Part shown: in pieces, positions 17,262 to 26,063 of the stretch | Numbering within the stretch: position 1 is the stretch's first letter | Layout of the letters: each line of letters begins with the position of its first letter | NCBI GenBank assembly: GCA_944326325.1 | Contig: CALVDQ010000001.1 | Span: forward strand, 1 to 64,000 | Source of the DNA: an uncultured Bacteroidales bacterium | Lineage (GTDB): Bacteria > Bacteroidota > Bacteroidia > Bacteroidales > UBA932 | Length of the DNA: 64,000 nucleotides | Direction: 5' to 3' | Notes under the pieces: generated by a model | What the model was told of the DNA's origin: nothing | What the model saw: only the letters and a program-made list of their open reading frames with translations | Databases searched by the model: none | Position numbers and translations under genes: made by a program

Positions 17262-17528
17262 CGGGCAATTCCAGCGTTGGACTACGCATCCTCTGTCGGT
17301 CATTTACACAAGTAAACTCCCTCCTTCGTCGCTTGTCCGCCTTGGACTTGGACCGAAATAAACTTCGTCTCGTCTTGAAGTCCGGGCAATTCCAGCGTTG
17401 GACTACGCATCCTCTGTCGGTCATTTATACAAGTAAACTCCCTCCTTCGTCGCTTGTCCGCCTTGGACTTGGACCGAAATAAACTTCGTCTCGTCTTGAA
17501 GTCCGGGCAATTCCGGCGTTGGACCGAA
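17262..17528. repeat. 121-bp tandem repeat (two copies plus a partial third)
   Basis: Units start at 17262, 17383 and 17504 with an exact 121-bp period. The first two differ at one base (TTTACACAAG against TTTATACAAG), and that change keeps a small hairpin (TTTAC-ACAA-GTAAA) through a G-U pair. The third copy is only about 25 bp before it diverges. The unit length is not a multiple of three, so it does not encode protein repeats. It lies between the tRNA and the candidate promoter at 17592-17599, hence inside the presumed tRNA leader. Confidence 0.85.
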
Positions 17529-17561
17529 ATTGACTTCGCATTTGAAAGAACTTTAATTTGC

Positions 17562-17599
17562 GAGCTGTCCGGAACGAACCGGACAACTCTGCAAATATA
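17562..17599 (-). promoter_or_regulatory. Candidate tRNA promoter with leader hairpin
   Basis: The minus strand reads TATATTTG at 17592-17599, a full TAnnTTTG match. Just downstream a hairpin (arms 17562-17572 and 17579-17589, one mismatch, 6-nt loop) sits at the likely transcript start. Transcription from here would cross the tandem repeats before the tRNA. The 90 bp up to rpsJ hold nothing else recognised. Confidence 0.45.
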
Positions 17600-17689
17600 G
17601 TAATTATTTTTTAATCTACCATAAGAAATATCGTCTCACCCCCGAATTAGACATACAGGAATGCGGGATACACTGTGGCAGACCGGATG

Positions 17690-17995
17690 TCAGACCTTGA
17701 TCTCAACCTCAACACCGCTCGGAAGCTCAAGCTTCATAAGGGCATCCACTGTCTTCTGGGTAGAATCATAGATGTCAAGCAGGCGGCAGAATGAATTGAG
17801 CTCGAACTGTTCGCGGGACTTCTTGTTGACAAAAGTCGAGCGGTTCACAGTGAAGATCTTCTTGTCGGTAGGGAGCGGAATTGGACCATTCACGCGAGCA
17901 CCGGTAGAAGCCACTGTATCAACGATCTTCTTTGCTGACTTGTCTACCAGCATATGATCGAATGATTTTAGTTTAATTCTTATTTTCTGGCTCAT
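17690..17995 (-). CDS. rpsJ: 30S ribosomal protein S10
   Basis: S10 is a 30S head protein and part of the NusB-S10 antitermination complex. All 101 residues look canonical: [36 protein letters not shown], and the end [11 protein letters not shown]. It is the last gene of rpsL-rpsG-fusA-rpsJ, 33 bp after fusA. In many Bacteroidota rplC and the rest of the S10 cluster follow; here the run stops and repeats plus a tRNA follow instead. Confidence 0.98.
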   Translation of the reverse strand: MSQKIRIKLKSFDHMLVDKSAKKIVDTVASTGARVNGPIPLPTDKKIFTVNRSTFVNKKSREQFELNSFCRLLDIYDSTQKTVDALMKLELPSGVEVEIKV

Positions 17996-18028
17996 ATAAA
18001 TTATATTCTACAAATTAAACTTCCTGTA

Positions 18029-20140
18029 CTATTCGTCCTCGTCAACGTTCTTGTAACCGCTCTTCTCGATGACTTCCTTGGCAAGGTTGGCCGGAACTTC
18101 AGCATAATGGTCGAATGTCATCGTGCTCGTGGCACGGCCAGAAGAAATGGTCCTCAGGATGGTTACATACCCGAACTGCTCTGCGAGAGGGACGTATGCC
18201 TTGATGATTCTCGCACCTGTAGTGGAGTCCATGGCATTGATCTGTCCGCGGCGGCGGTTGAGGTCTCCGACGATATCACCCATATAGTCTTCCGGAGTAA
18301 CGACTTCGAGAGACATGATAGGCTCCAGGAGGACCGGCTTGGCCTTAGGGCAGGCATGACGGAACGCCTGGCGTGCGCAGATCTCGAATGAAAGCTGGTC
18401 GGAATCCACCGGGTGGAAAGAACCGTCTTTCAGGATAACCTTGAGAGAAGGCACCTCGTAGCCGGCAAGGACACCGTTGGCCATAGCCGATTTGAAACCT
18501 TTCTCGACAGACGGGATGAATTCCTTAGGGATATTTCCGCCCTTCACTTCATCGATGAACTGAAGTCCGGTAACTCCTTCATCGGCAGGTCCGATCTCGA
18601 CGATGATGTCGGCGAACTTACCACGGCCTCCGGTCTGCTTCTTGAAGACTTCGCGGTGCTGTACAGGAGCCGTAATGGCTTCTTTATAGTTGACCTGAGG
18701 TGCACCCTGGTTGATCTCGACACCGAATTCACGGCGGAGACGGTCAACGATGATGTCGAGATGGAGCTCGCCCATACCGCTGATGACTGTCTGACCGGTC
18801 TCATGGTCGGTCTTTACAGTAAATGTAGGGTCTTCCTCGGCAAGTTTTGCAAGTGCGATCCCGAGCTTGTCAAGGTCCTTCTGGGTCTTAGGCTCCACGG
18901 CAAGTCCGATAACCGGATCCGGGAATTCCATGGACTCGAGTGTTATAGGATGATCCTCCACGCAGATGGTGTCTCCGGTACGGAGATCCTTGAATCCCAC
19001 AGCTGCGCAGATATCACCGGCCTCGACGAACTCGATAGGGTTCTGCTTGTTTGAGTGCATCTGATACAGGCGGGCAACACGCTCTTTCTTGTCGGACCTG
19101 GTATTGAGCACGTATGAGCCTGCATCCAGGCGGCCGGAATATGCCCTCAGGAATGCAAGACGGCCGACGAACGGATCGGTGGCAATCTTGAACACCAGGG
19201 CGCAGAACGGCTCCTTGGCATCAGGCTTGCGCTCTTCCTCTTCGCCGGTCTTCGGGTTTATGCCTTTGACGGCACCCTTGTCAAGCGGAGACGGGAGATA
19301 ACGCATAACGGCATCCAGAAGGAACTGGACACCCTTGTTCTTGAATGAAGAACCGCAGCACGCAGGAACGATGGACATATCGATGGTCGCCTTCCTCAGG
19401 GCAGCGATGATCTCGTCCTCGGAAATGGTGTCAGGATCCTCAAAGAACTTCTCCATCAGGGACTCATCGTACTCTGCAGCAGCCTCGATGAGTTTCTCCC
19501 TCCACGCAGCTACATCCGCCTTCATATCTTCAGGGACATCCGTAACCTTGTAGTTCACGAGCTCCTCACCGCTGTCGTAGATCAGGGCCTTGTTTGCGAT
19601 AAGGTCCACGATCCCCTGGAACTTGTCCTCGGCACCGATAGGCAGGCAGATAGGGACAGCCCTCGCTCCCAGCTTTTCCTTGATCTCCTCGACCACTGCC
19701 AGGAAGTCCGCGCCTACACGGTCCATCTTGTTCACATATGCAATCTTCGGGACACCGTATTTGTCTGCCTGACGCCATACAGTCTCGGACTGCGGCTGTA
19801 CACGGCCTACCGCACAGAAGGTAGCTACGGTACCGTCAAGCACACGGAGCGAACGTTCCACCTCTACGGTGAAGTCCACGTGGCCCGGAGTATCAATCAA
19901 GTTAATCTGATAAGTATCCCCTTTATAATGCCAGAAAGCAGTAGTCGCAGCCGAAGTGATGGTAATACCACGCTCCTGCTCCTGGACCATCCAGTCCATG
20001 GTAGCGGCACCTTCATGAACTTCTCCTATCTTGTGGGTCTTCCCTGTATAGTAAAGGATACGTTCTGAAGTCGTAGTCTTACCGGCATCGATGTGCGCCA
20101 TGATGCCTATGTTTCTGGTAAATTTAAGATCTCTTGCCAT
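18029..20140 (-). CDS. fusA: Elongation factor G
   Basis: GTPase that drives ribosomal translocation and, with RRF, recycling. The 703 residues are full length. G-domain motifs: [12 protein letters not shown] (G1), [11 protein letters not shown] (G2), DTPGHVDF (G3) and NKMDR (G4). Domains II-V follow, including [18 protein letters not shown] (domain III) and [18 protein letters not shown] (domain V). It lies 22 bp after rpsG in the str operon. Confidence 0.98.
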   Translation of the reverse strand: MARDLKFTRNIGIMAHIDAGKTTTSERILYYTGKTHKIGEVHEGAATMDWMVQEQERGITITSAATTAFWHYKGDTYQINLIDTPGHVDFTVEVERSLRVLDGTVATFCAVGRVQPQSETVWRQADKYGVPKIAYVNKMDRVGADFLAVVEEIKEKLGARAVPICLPIGAEDKFQGIVDLIANKALIYDSGEELVNYKVTDVPEDMKADVAAWREKLIEAAAEYDESLMEKFFEDPDTISEDEIIAALRKATIDMSIVPACCGSSFKNKGVQFLLDAVMRYLPSPLDKGAVKGINPKTGEEEERKPDAKEPFCALVFKIATDPFVGRLAFLRAYSGRLDAGSYVLNTRSDKKERVARLYQMHSNKQNPIEFVEAGDICAAVGFKDLRTGDTICVEDHPITLESMEFPDPVIGLAVEPKTQKDLDKLGIALAKLAEEDPTFTVKTDHETGQTVISGMGELHLDIIVDRLRREFGVEINQGAPQVNYKEAITAPVQHREVFKKQTGGRGKFADIIVEIGPADEGVTGLQFIDEVKGGNIPKEFIPSVEKGFKSAMANGVLAGYEVPSLKVILKDGSFHPVDSDQLSFEICARQAFRHACPKAKPVLLEPIMSLEVVTPEDYMGDIVGDLNRRRGQINAMDSTTGARIIKAYVPLAEQFGYVTILRTISSGRATSTMTFDHYAEVPANLAKEVIEKSGYKNVDEDE

Positions 20141-20162
20141 TTGTCGTTAACTTAATTGGGGA

Positions 20163-20639
20163 TTAGAAACGGAAATGGGCAAACGCCTTGTTGGCCTCTG
20201 CCATCCTGTGCATGTCTTCTTTTCTCTTGAAGGCCGCACCCTCGCAGTTATAAGCCGCGATGATCTCGGCACAAAGTTTTTCTGCCATCGAGTGGCCGGA
20301 ACGCTTGCGGGCGAATACGATCATATTCTTCATTGAAAGTGAAATCTTCCTTTCCGGGCGCACCTCGGTAGGCACCTGGAAGTTGGCTCCACCGATCCTG
20401 CGGCTCTTTACCTCAACCTGAGGAGTCACATTCTCGAGAGCTTTCCTCCAAATATCCAGAGGAGCCTTGTCAGAATCTTTCATCTTCTCGCCTACCATGT
20501 CAATGGCATCGTAAAAAATAGAATACGCGATACTCTTCTTCCCCTGCAACATAAGATTGTTCACGAAACGTGTAACCATCACATCGTGAAACTTAGGATC
20601 TGGAAGTAGAATCCTCTTCTTAGGCTTCGCTTTTCTCAT
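20163..20639 (-). CDS. rpsG: 30S ribosomal protein S7
   Basis: S7 initiates assembly of the 30S head on 16S rRNA and contacts the E-site tRNA. 158 residues with the family blocks [19 protein letters not shown] and [19 protein letters not shown]. Second gene of the str operon, 32 bp after rpsL. No anomaly seen. Confidence 0.98.
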   Translation of the reverse strand: MRKAKPKKRILLPDPKFHDVMVTRFVNNLMLQGKKSIAYSIFYDAIDMVGEKMKDSDKAPLDIWRKALENVTPQVEVKSRRIGGANFQVPTEVRPERKISLSMKNMIVFARKRSGHSMAEKLCAEIIAAYNCEGAAFKRKEDMHRMAEANKAFAHFRF

Positions 20640-20671
20640 TGTCGTGAAAAATTAAAATAGGTGAAAAATGA

Positions 20672-21055
20672 TTACTTCTTAGATTTCTTCGGCCTCTTCG
20701 CACCATAGAGGGAACGGGACTGGGTCCTGCCTTCTACGCCTGCGGTATCCAAAGCTCCTCTAAGGATGTGGTAACGTACACCCGGAAGGTCCTTCACACG
20801 ACCGCCCCTTACAAGCACGATAGAGTGCTCCTGGAGGTTGTGGCCTTCGCCCGGGATGTAGGCATTGACCTCTTTGGAGTTGGTAAGACGTACACGGGCA
20901 ACCTTACGCATCGCTGAGTTAGGTTTCTTAGGTGTGGTTGTGTACACACGCACGCATACGCCCCTCCTCTGAGGGCAAGCATCCAACGCGCGGGATTTGC
21001 TCTTTACTTCAATAACCTCGCGCCCTTTGCGAACTAATTGTTGAATTGTAGGCAT
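20672..21055 (-). CDS. rpsL: 30S ribosomal protein S12
   Basis: S12 is the decoding-centre protein that controls accuracy. 127 residues with [17 protein letters not shown] and [20 protein letters not shown]. Lysines at the two classical streptomycin-resistance sites (PKKPNSA and RVKDLPG) are wild type, so no rpsL-type resistance is indicated. First gene of the str operon, with a good promoter upstream. Confidence 0.98.
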   Translation of the reverse strand: MPTIQQLVRKGREVIEVKSKSRALDACPQRRGVCVRVYTTTPKKPNSAMRKVARVRLTNSKEVNAYIPGEGHNLQEHSIVLVRGGRVKDLPGVRYHILRGALDTAGVEGRTQSRSLYGAKRPKKSKK

Positions 21056-21089
21056 AAATGATTGATAATCTATAATTTATGTTTCCATT

Positions 21090-21138
21090 CCCCAAACTTT
21101 GGGGCTGCAAATATACGGATAAAAATTTAATTATCAAC
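21090..21138 (-). promoter_or_regulatory. Promoter and leader hairpin of the str operon
   Basis: On the minus strand, -7 TATATTTG (21108-21115) and -33 GTTG (21135-21138) are separated by 19 nt, close to the Bacteroidota consensus. A perfect hairpin CCCCAAA-G-TTTGGGG (21090-21104) lies at the expected transcript start. Confidence 0.6.
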
Positions 21139-21231
21139 ATTTTTATCAACATTTCTGTCGAATGCTACATACCGGTTTGACGGAGAGAACCAGCCATCGC
21201 TGCCGTATGGCCAAAAGCGGATTTTCCCTTT

Positions 21232-21846
21232 TCAGATCGGGAACCAGACAAACACCGCCGCATCCCAGACGGCATGCGAAATGATTATGGCCGGAAACCT
21301 GGACGGAAACAAACGGTAAAGCAGTCCCCAGACGGCTCCTGCAACAAGGGAAGCCATCACGAGCATGAAATTGCAGGAAAGGACGTGGACGGAGGCATAG
21401 AGCAGCACGGCTATCACACACCCGGCATTGCTGCCGAGACGCTGCGACAACGTATGCTGGACATATCCCCTCCAGAAAATCTCCTCGGCCGGACCTATGA
21501 GCAGAAGAAGCAGGGCGGAAAGCAGCCACGGAGATGTACCGGACTTGATCCCGTAGATAGAGTCGACCTGCGGACGGGCAAAATCGAAGAGCATGGACGA
21601 TAGCTTGTCGCCTGTCCAGAAAATGCCCCATAGCGCCACAGCGATAAGGATTCCGGCAGCAAGATCCGACATCTTCCAGTCGAGACATTTCCACCAGTCG
21701 GGATTAAACCATGCGGAAAGACTACCCAGCACCACGGCCGAGCAGGACATCATAATCCAGAAATCAATATACGAAGCCGTCCACGGGGAGAACATCACGG
21801 CCCACAGGACCGCTGCAACGGTTACTGAAAATACAAGGTTCTTCAT
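21232..21846 (-). CDS. CPBP-family intramembrane metalloprotease
   Basis: A 204-residue membrane protein of the CAAX protease/bacteriocin-processing family (type II). About six hydrophobic segments. Metal-site motifs are intact: EEIFWRGYVQ (EExxxR), a His in LYASVHVL and SHAVWDA near the C-terminus. Bacterial substrates are mostly unknown; some members give bacteriocin immunity. The start overlaps menA by 4 nt (ATGA), so the two are translationally coupled. Confidence 0.85.
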   Translation of the reverse strand: MKNLVFSVTVAAVLWAVMFSPWTASYIDFWIMMSCSAVVLGSLSAWFNPDWWKCLDWKMSDLAAGILIAVALWGIFWTGDKLSSMLFDFARPQVDSIYGIKSGTSPWLLSALLLLLIGPAEEIFWRGYVQHTLSQRLGSNAGCVIAVLLYASVHVLSCNFMLVMASLVAGAVWGLLYRLFPSRFPAIIISHAVWDAAVFVWFPI

Positions 21847-22736
21847 GACAGCAGGCCGGAAAGGATGAAAGAGGCCGCAAATACAAGACTGAACACCAGC
21901 TGCAGCCGGGCCGTAGCCTCATCGAGCCCGGCAATCGCGGCAGCCCCTTCCCTGAAATATCCCAATGCGGTCCGCACATTCCGAACTGCGGGAAATACCG
22001 CAAGCCATATAAGGAGACACCACGCAGGAAAGACCCCGGCAGCCACACACAGGCTTACCCACAGGTAAGGTACCAGTATTTCAAGACAATACAGCCACAC
22101 GGAAGCCTTTCCTCCGATCTTCATGGCAAATGTGATGATATTCGCACGGCTGTCGGTACTGATATCGCGGGTATTGTTGCAATGCAGGATAGCCACGGTA
22201 ATAAGTCCCACAGGTACGGCGACAGACAGTACGCTCCAGTCGACGGTACGGGTCCCGGCATAGACTGTCCCCAGGGTAGGGAGCAAGGCATAGGCGATGA
22301 AAATCACAACATCCCCGAGGGCATTGTATTTCAGGAAAGGATAAAGTACGGCGCAGGCCATTCCGCCAAGGCCGATATACAGCAGAGGCATCCCCGTCCT
22401 GAGCCAGAGACCTGCCCCGGCCAGCAGCGCCACGGATAGCAATGAAACCGAAAGGACAAAGATTTCACGAGGAGCGAACATACCGGAAGTCAGGGTCCTG
22501 ACGCCGAAAGTATCTTCCGCATCGACGCCCCGCCTGTAGTCGAAATAGTCGCTCCAGGTATTGCCGGCAGCATGGAACACCACAATATTGAGGAGAGCCC
22601 ACAGCCCGTTCACCCAATCCGCCGCTTCATGGAAGGCGAACATATAGGCGAGGGACACGATTACCGGCATTGCCGATGCCGGGAAGGACCATGGCCGGAC
22701 AGCGATGATCCATTCTTTCAGAGTATGTCTTTGCAT
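21843..22736 (-). CDS. menA: UbiA-family prenyltransferase, MenA-like
   Basis: Membrane prenyltransferase that most likely joins a polyprenyl chain to 1,4-dihydroxy-2-naphthoate in menaquinone synthesis. The two Asp-rich motifs are WSDYFDYRRGVDAED (about 65-80) and NNTRDISTDSRAN (about 185). Eight to nine hydrophobic segments. ATG at 22736 (MQRHTLKEWI) is chosen because the upstream ATG at 22760 lies inside the -7 box. MenA is favoured over other UbiA members by the EWIxAxRPWSFPASAMPV-type start; other men genes are not adjacent. Confidence 0.85.
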   Translation of the reverse strand: MQRHTLKEWIIAVRPWSFPASAMPVIVSLAYMFAFHEAADWVNGLWALLNIVVFHAAGNTWSDYFDYRRGVDAEDTFGVRTLTSGMFAPREIFVLSVSLLSVALLAGAGLWLRTGMPLLYIGLGGMACAVLYPFLKYNALGDVVIFIAYALLPTLGTVYAGTRTVDWSVLSVAVPVGLITVAILHCNNTRDISTDSRANIITFAMKIGGKASVWLYCLEILVPYLWVSLCVAAGVFPAWCLLIWLAVFPAVRNVRTALGYFREGAAAIAGLDEATARLQLVFSLVFAASFILSGLLS

Positions 22737-22757
22737 TCCTGTTTTGTTGAAAAGCTG

Positions 22758-22765
22758 CAAAGATA
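22758..22765 (-). promoter_or_regulatory. Candidate -7 box for menA-CPBP
   Basis: The minus strand reads TATCTTTG (TAnnTTTG), 21 nt before the menA ATG at 22736. No clear -33. Confidence 0.45.
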
Positions 22766-22799
22766 GGATTTTTGGGACTCATCCGTGATTTTTTCAACT

Positions 22800-22807
22800 T
22801 ACTTTTG
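22800..22807 (+). promoter_or_regulatory. Candidate -7 box for the DUF3298 gene
   Basis: TACTTTTG matches TAnnTTTG, 32 nt before the ATG at 22840. The nearest TTTG upstream is 25 nt away, longer than usual. Confidence 0.4.
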
Positions 22808-22839
22808 TATATTTAGCCTTACAAACAAAACAAGACAAC

Positions 22840-23592
22840 ATGAAACATATCCTAACTTTCCCTATAGCAGTACTTTGCATCGCAGTGTCAATTACATCCT
22901 GCGGAAATGGCTTCAGTGTCGGAAAACTAGAAATGTCCGAAAAATTCGCACTGGCCGAAGGCAGGCCTGACAGCCTGGATTTCAGCATATCGGCAGAATT
23001 CCCTGAGACAGGTCTCGGCAAGGAGGCTGCATTGAAGATTTCCACGGCCATTACCGAAGCACTCTTCGGAGAAGACTACATGAGCATGACCCCGGAAGCA
23101 GCGGCGGAGGCATACATGAACGACCTTGTAAACGACTACAGGACAGAAAATCTTCCTATGCTTGAAATAGAGGGACTGCAGGACTCCTCGCTGAGCTGGG
23201 CGGACTACACTGAGGGCAGGTTCACCGCTTCAAGGGAAAACGTGGTTTCATATACGGCAGTCAAATACACCTATTCCGGCGGTGCCCACGGCATGACATC
23301 GGAGGTAGCATACAACTTCGACAAAAAGACAGGAGACGCCATCACCGAGGAAGAATTCTTCAAGGACGGATATGTACCCGCCCTTACAAAACTCCTGACC
23401 AGGCATCTGCCCGAGTCACTCGAAAGTCCGTCGGACACTTCGTACCTTTTCCTTAAAGAGATAGAACCCAACGGCAATTTCAGCATTACGGACACTGGCA
23501 TAACCTACATATTCAACCAGTACGAGATAGCCCCTTACTCCATGGGCATCATCCGCATATCGATCCCGTGGGAAGAAATAGAAGGATTGTGA
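22840..23592 (+). CDS. DUF3298-domain lipoprotein
   Basis: A 250-residue lipoprotein (lipobox SITSC, Cys about residue 21). The mature part resembles the DUF4163/DUF3298 pair found in RsiV-like proteins: the central YTYSGGAHGMTSEVAYNFD and the C-terminal YEIAPYSMGIIRISIPW are typical. RsiV is an anti-sigma factor that binds lysozyme, but most lipid-anchored members have no assigned role and no transmembrane anti-sigma part exists here. It is followed by the MGMT-family gene after 31 bp. Confidence 0.8.
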   Translation: MKHILTFPIAVLCIAVSITSCGNGFSVGKLEMSEKFALAEGRPDSLDFSISAEFPETGLGKEAALKISTAITEALFGEDYMSMTPEAAAEAYMNDLVNDYRTENLPMLEIEGLQDSSLSWADYTEGRFTASRENVVSYTAVKYTYSGGAHGMTSEVAYNFDKKTGDAITEEEFFKDGYVPALTKLLTRHLPESLESPSDTSYLFLKEIEPNGNFSITDTGITYIFNQYEIAPYSMGIIRISIPWEEIEGL

Positions 23593-23623
23593 CACAGGGG
23601 ATTCCCCGGAAAAACACAGGACC

Positions 23624-24187
23624 ATGGACGACACGCCGGACTGGATAGTCTCAACTATCGATGACAAAATAGTCTCTGTATCCCTAGACTACCTGATATT
23701 CGCCAACATCGCGAAAACCATATCGCGGCTGCCGGCCGGCTCCATATCCGAAATCAGATGTACAAAAGTGCCGGCAGAGGAGATCCTGCGTATGTCCCGG
23801 ACAATGCAGTGGGAAAGCCTGCGGCTGTTCGGGAGCGATTTTCAGAAAATGGTATGGAAAAAACTCTTCGATCTGACGCATCCGTATCCGCAGGAAGGGC
23901 CGCATCTGCTCAGCTATACGGACTTCGCGGAGCTTTGCGGGAAAAAGTCCGGAGTCAGGGCCGTAGCCCATGCCATCGGACAGAATCCCGTCGCGCTCAT
24001 CATTCCATGCCACCTGATAGTGCCGAAGGAAACGATAGACCGCATGGCGGAAATAGAACGGCAGGCGGAAAATTCACTTTTCGGCACCGACGGACTCATC
24101 CTGAACCCCGGACTGGACTTCGGAGAATACCGGTACGGGAAAAAGATCAAAAAGGAAATAATACTCGAGACTTTTGTTGGACGTTAA
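23624..24187 (+). CDS. Methylated-DNA--protein-cysteine methyltransferase family
   Basis: A 187-residue protein of the Ogt/MGMT family, which repairs O6-alkylguanine by transferring the alkyl group to its own cysteine. The C-terminal domain (about 65-165) has FQKMVWKKLFDL, SYTDFAELCGKKSGVRAVAHA with the arginine finger, NPVALIIPCH with the acceptor Cys, and a variant tail EYRYGKKIKKEIIL. PCHL replaces the usual PCHR, and the later GYxxG block is modified. It is probably an active Ogt, but an altered-specificity member is possible. Confidence 0.8.
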   Translation: MDDTPDWIVSTIDDKIVSVSLDYLIFANIAKTISRLPAGSISEIRCTKVPAEEILRMSRTMQWESLRLFGSDFQKMVWKKLFDLTHPYPQEGPHLLSYTDFAELCGKKSGVRAVAHAIGQNPVALIIPCHLIVPKETIDRMAEIERQAENSLFGTDGLILNPGLDFGEYRYGKKIKKEIILETFVGR

Positions 24188-24198
24188 AATAAAACATC

Positions 24199-24882
24199 AT
24201 GAAAAAGTATCTTGCTGAAATGGTCGGAACAATGGTTCTCGTCCTTATGGGCTGCGGAAGCGCAGTATTTTCCGGAAGCGTTGCCGGAACTGTCGGTGCC
24301 GGTACGGGGACACTCGGAGTAGCCCTTGCATTCGGACTGTCAGTCGTGGCTATGGCATACGCCATAGGCGGTATTTCCGGATGCCACATCAACCCGGCGA
24401 TCACGCTGGGAGTATACCTCAGCGGCAGGATGAGCGGGAAAGATGCCGGGATGTACATGGTCTTCCAGATCATAGGGGCAATCATTGGCTCGGCGATCCT
24501 TTACGCCCTGGTTTCCACAGGCACCCATGACGGTCCGACAGCGACTGGCTCGAACTCCTTCAAGGAAGGGATGGGAGTACAGGCGTTCATCGCCGAATTC
24601 GTATTCACGTTCATCTTCGTGCTCGTGGTGCTCGGTGCGACAGACCCCAAGAAAGGCGCAGGCAACCTTGCAGGACTTGCAATAGGGCTCACACTTGTAC
24701 TCATCCACATCGTCTGCATCCCTATTACAGGCACTTCCGTAAATCCTGCCAGGAGCATCGGTCCGGCCATCTTCGAAGGAGGTATCGCACTCCAGCAGCT
24801 ATGGCTGTTCATAGTGGCCCCTCTGGCCGGAGGCGCTCTCAGCGCAGCAGTCTGGAAAGGGCTCGGATGCGGAAAAGAATAA
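24199..24882 (+). CDS. aqpZ: Aquaporin, MIP family (AqpZ-like)
   Basis: Inner-membrane water channel, 227 residues, six membrane helices and two NPA half-helices: SGCHINPAITLGVY (about 61-74) and GTSVNPARSIGPAIF (about 180-194). The Arg after the second NPA is part of the selectivity filter. IPITGTSVNPARS is close to AqpZ; glycerol transport is less likely because the Asp-bearing glycerol-facilitator motif (NPARD) is absent. It starts 11 bp after the MGMT-family gene. Confidence 0.92.
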   Translation: MKKYLAEMVGTMVLVLMGCGSAVFSGSVAGTVGAGTGTLGVALAFGLSVVAMAYAIGGISGCHINPAITLGVYLSGRMSGKDAGMYMVFQIIGAIIGSAILYALVSTGTHDGPTATGSNSFKEGMGVQAFIAEFVFTFIFVLVVLGATDPKKGAGNLAGLAIGLTLVLIHIVCIPITGTSVNPARSIGPAIFEGGIALQQLWLFIVAPLAGGALSAAVWKGLGCGKE

Positions 24883-24892
24883 TGCTATGCCA

Positions 24893-24936
24893 GACTCTGC
24901 ATCAGGATCTTGCAATATCGTTCCTGACGCAGAGTC
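24893..24936. terminator. Long hairpin between aqpZ and the fabH remnant
   Basis: GACTCTGCATCAGG (24893-24906) pairs with 24923-24936 over 14 bp with one A-C mismatch (a G-U pair on the minus strand). No clear T-run. It may stop or stabilise aqpZ mRNA. Confidence 0.45.
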
Positions 24937-25069
24937 CGGCGTATGTAAGCCCTCCACCGAAGCCGAGAAGGGCAAGGTTTCCCGTCAGATAGATCTCCTT
25001 GCCTTTAAAAGTATTGTCTGCCACTTTCTGAGGGCAATAGACTCCGATTGAATTGATTATAGCTCCCAT
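24902..25069 (-). pseudogene. Probable remnant of a 3-oxoacyl-ACP synthase III (FabH-like) gene
   Basis: A 55-codon frame whose two halves look like the two ends of FabH. The end, LALLGFGGGLTYAGLCVRN, matches the C-terminal GFGGGLTWGAALVR-type block of ketoacyl-ACP synthase III. The start, MGAIINSIGVYCPQKVADN, fits the IxGxGxYxPxxVxxN start of that family. The ~280 residues between, with the Cys-His-Asn active site, are absent. This suggests a large internal deletion. The frame is open further upstream without recognisable homology. The rest of 24883-25293 shows nothing else I can name. Confidence 0.5.
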
Positions 25070-25293
25070 TATAAAAACGTTTGCGCCTTCGGAGATTCTG
25101 AGACTGTGCAAGACAAAGGCAGGTTTCGCCCCGTACGGGGACAGTGCCGCCTGCCAGGAGAAGCCGTGTGCAAGGACTTCTTCCGGTCCTGCCGATAAAT
25201 CTTATTCGTCTGTAAATTCTATCGGCTGATGTTGTGCGGTACAAATTTAATGCTTTTGCCGCAGAATTCAAAAAAGCGATACGATACAAAAGG

Positions 25294-25326
25294 CGGTCCG
25301 GACTTCTACGTAAGACATCCGGACCG
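25294..25326 (-). terminator. Intrinsic terminator of the efflux/SIMPL operon
   Basis: Perfect 9-bp hairpin (CGGTCCGGA at 25294-25302, TCCGGACCG at 25318-25326), 25 nt after the SIMPL stop codon, followed on the minus strand by CCTTTTGT. Confidence 0.65.
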
Positions 25327-25350
25327 ATTTCACCGACATATCGGACAAGA

Positions 25351-26052
25351 CTATTTCTTCAGATAGTAGGTTACTGAAGATACTACCCTCACTTTCTTTA
25401 TATAAGGGGTGTTGCTGTCGCGGTCGCTGATAGTGAAAGTTCCCTGGCTGGCAGTCTTTATCTTGCCGAGCCGGCTGCCTGAATCCTTGGCGAACTTGTC
25501 GGCGGCTTCACGGGCGTTCTTTGTTGCGTCCTCGATCATGCCCGGCTTGATGTCATTCAGCCCCTCGAACTGGAACTGCACCTGGTTCTCCCAACTGTTG
25601 CCGGAACTTATGATACCTTTCTTCAGCAGCTCTGACTGGCGCGGCATGAGGGCGAGCACCATATCCACATTGCCGGTACATACTGTCACCACACTTTTGC
25701 TCAGGTAGCGGAAAGCCCTGTCGTTGTTCCCGTATTCCTGGGCATATTTGTCCGACACCGAGGGGAGGGTGACGGTAATCTCGGACTCCGATACGCCTCC
25801 GGAAATGAGGAAATCCCTGATGAGGGCGGTATTGCGGTCGATTTCGGCATATACGGCATTCAGGTCGTTGCCGACCACCGTGAACGGTATAGGCCATATC
25901 ACCTTGTCCGCCTTTACTTCCATCTCGCTCAGTCCTTTGACATTGACTGTCCTGTCGTATTCACGGAACCTGGATACTGCAACAGGGAACATTGCCCCGA
26001 GAATTACAAGCCCTGCCAGAAGACAAAGGGCCAAAAAATTGTTGTTCTTCAT
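25351..26052 (-). CDS. SIMPL-domain (DUF541) protein
   Basis: A 233-residue protein with an N-terminal membrane anchor or signal (about 7-27) and a periplasmic SIMPL domain. Family features include VNVKGLSEMEVKADKV near the start, the NAREAADKFAKDSGSRLGKI helix and the end VRVVSSVTYYLKK. SIMPL proteins are envelope proteins with poorly known roles, sometimes linked to stress. It is the last gene of the efflux operon, 11 bp after the TolC-family gene. Confidence 0.85.
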   Translation of the reverse strand: MKNNNFLALCLLAGLVILGAMFPVAVSRFREYDRTVNVKGLSEMEVKADKVIWPIPFTVVGNDLNAVYAEIDRNTALIRDFLISGGVSESEITVTLPSVSDKYAQEYGNNDRAFRYLSKSVVTVCTGNVDMVLALMPRQSELLKKGIISSGNSWENQVQFQFEGLNDIKPGMIEDATKNAREAADKFAKDSGSRLGKIKTASQGTFTISDRDSNTPYIKKVRVVSSVTYYLKK

Positions 26053-26063
26053 GATACTGTTGT

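Noticed and set aside
17236..17424. Basic 62-aa minus-strand frame across the repeats and the tRNA
   Set aside because: It covers part of the tRNA and a repeat whose period is not a multiple of three; composition is arginine-rich as in chance frames of structured RNA DNA.
17262..17528. CRISPR-like array
   Set aside because: The 121-bp units are directly adjacent with no variable spacers and no cas genes are present; it is a plain tandem repeat.
25080..25200. Structured RNA around the palindrome CCCCGTACGGGG
   Set aside because: The palindrome can pair within a GCAGG/CCTGC outer stem, but nothing supports conservation and it may be decayed coding DNA of the fabH-like remnant.
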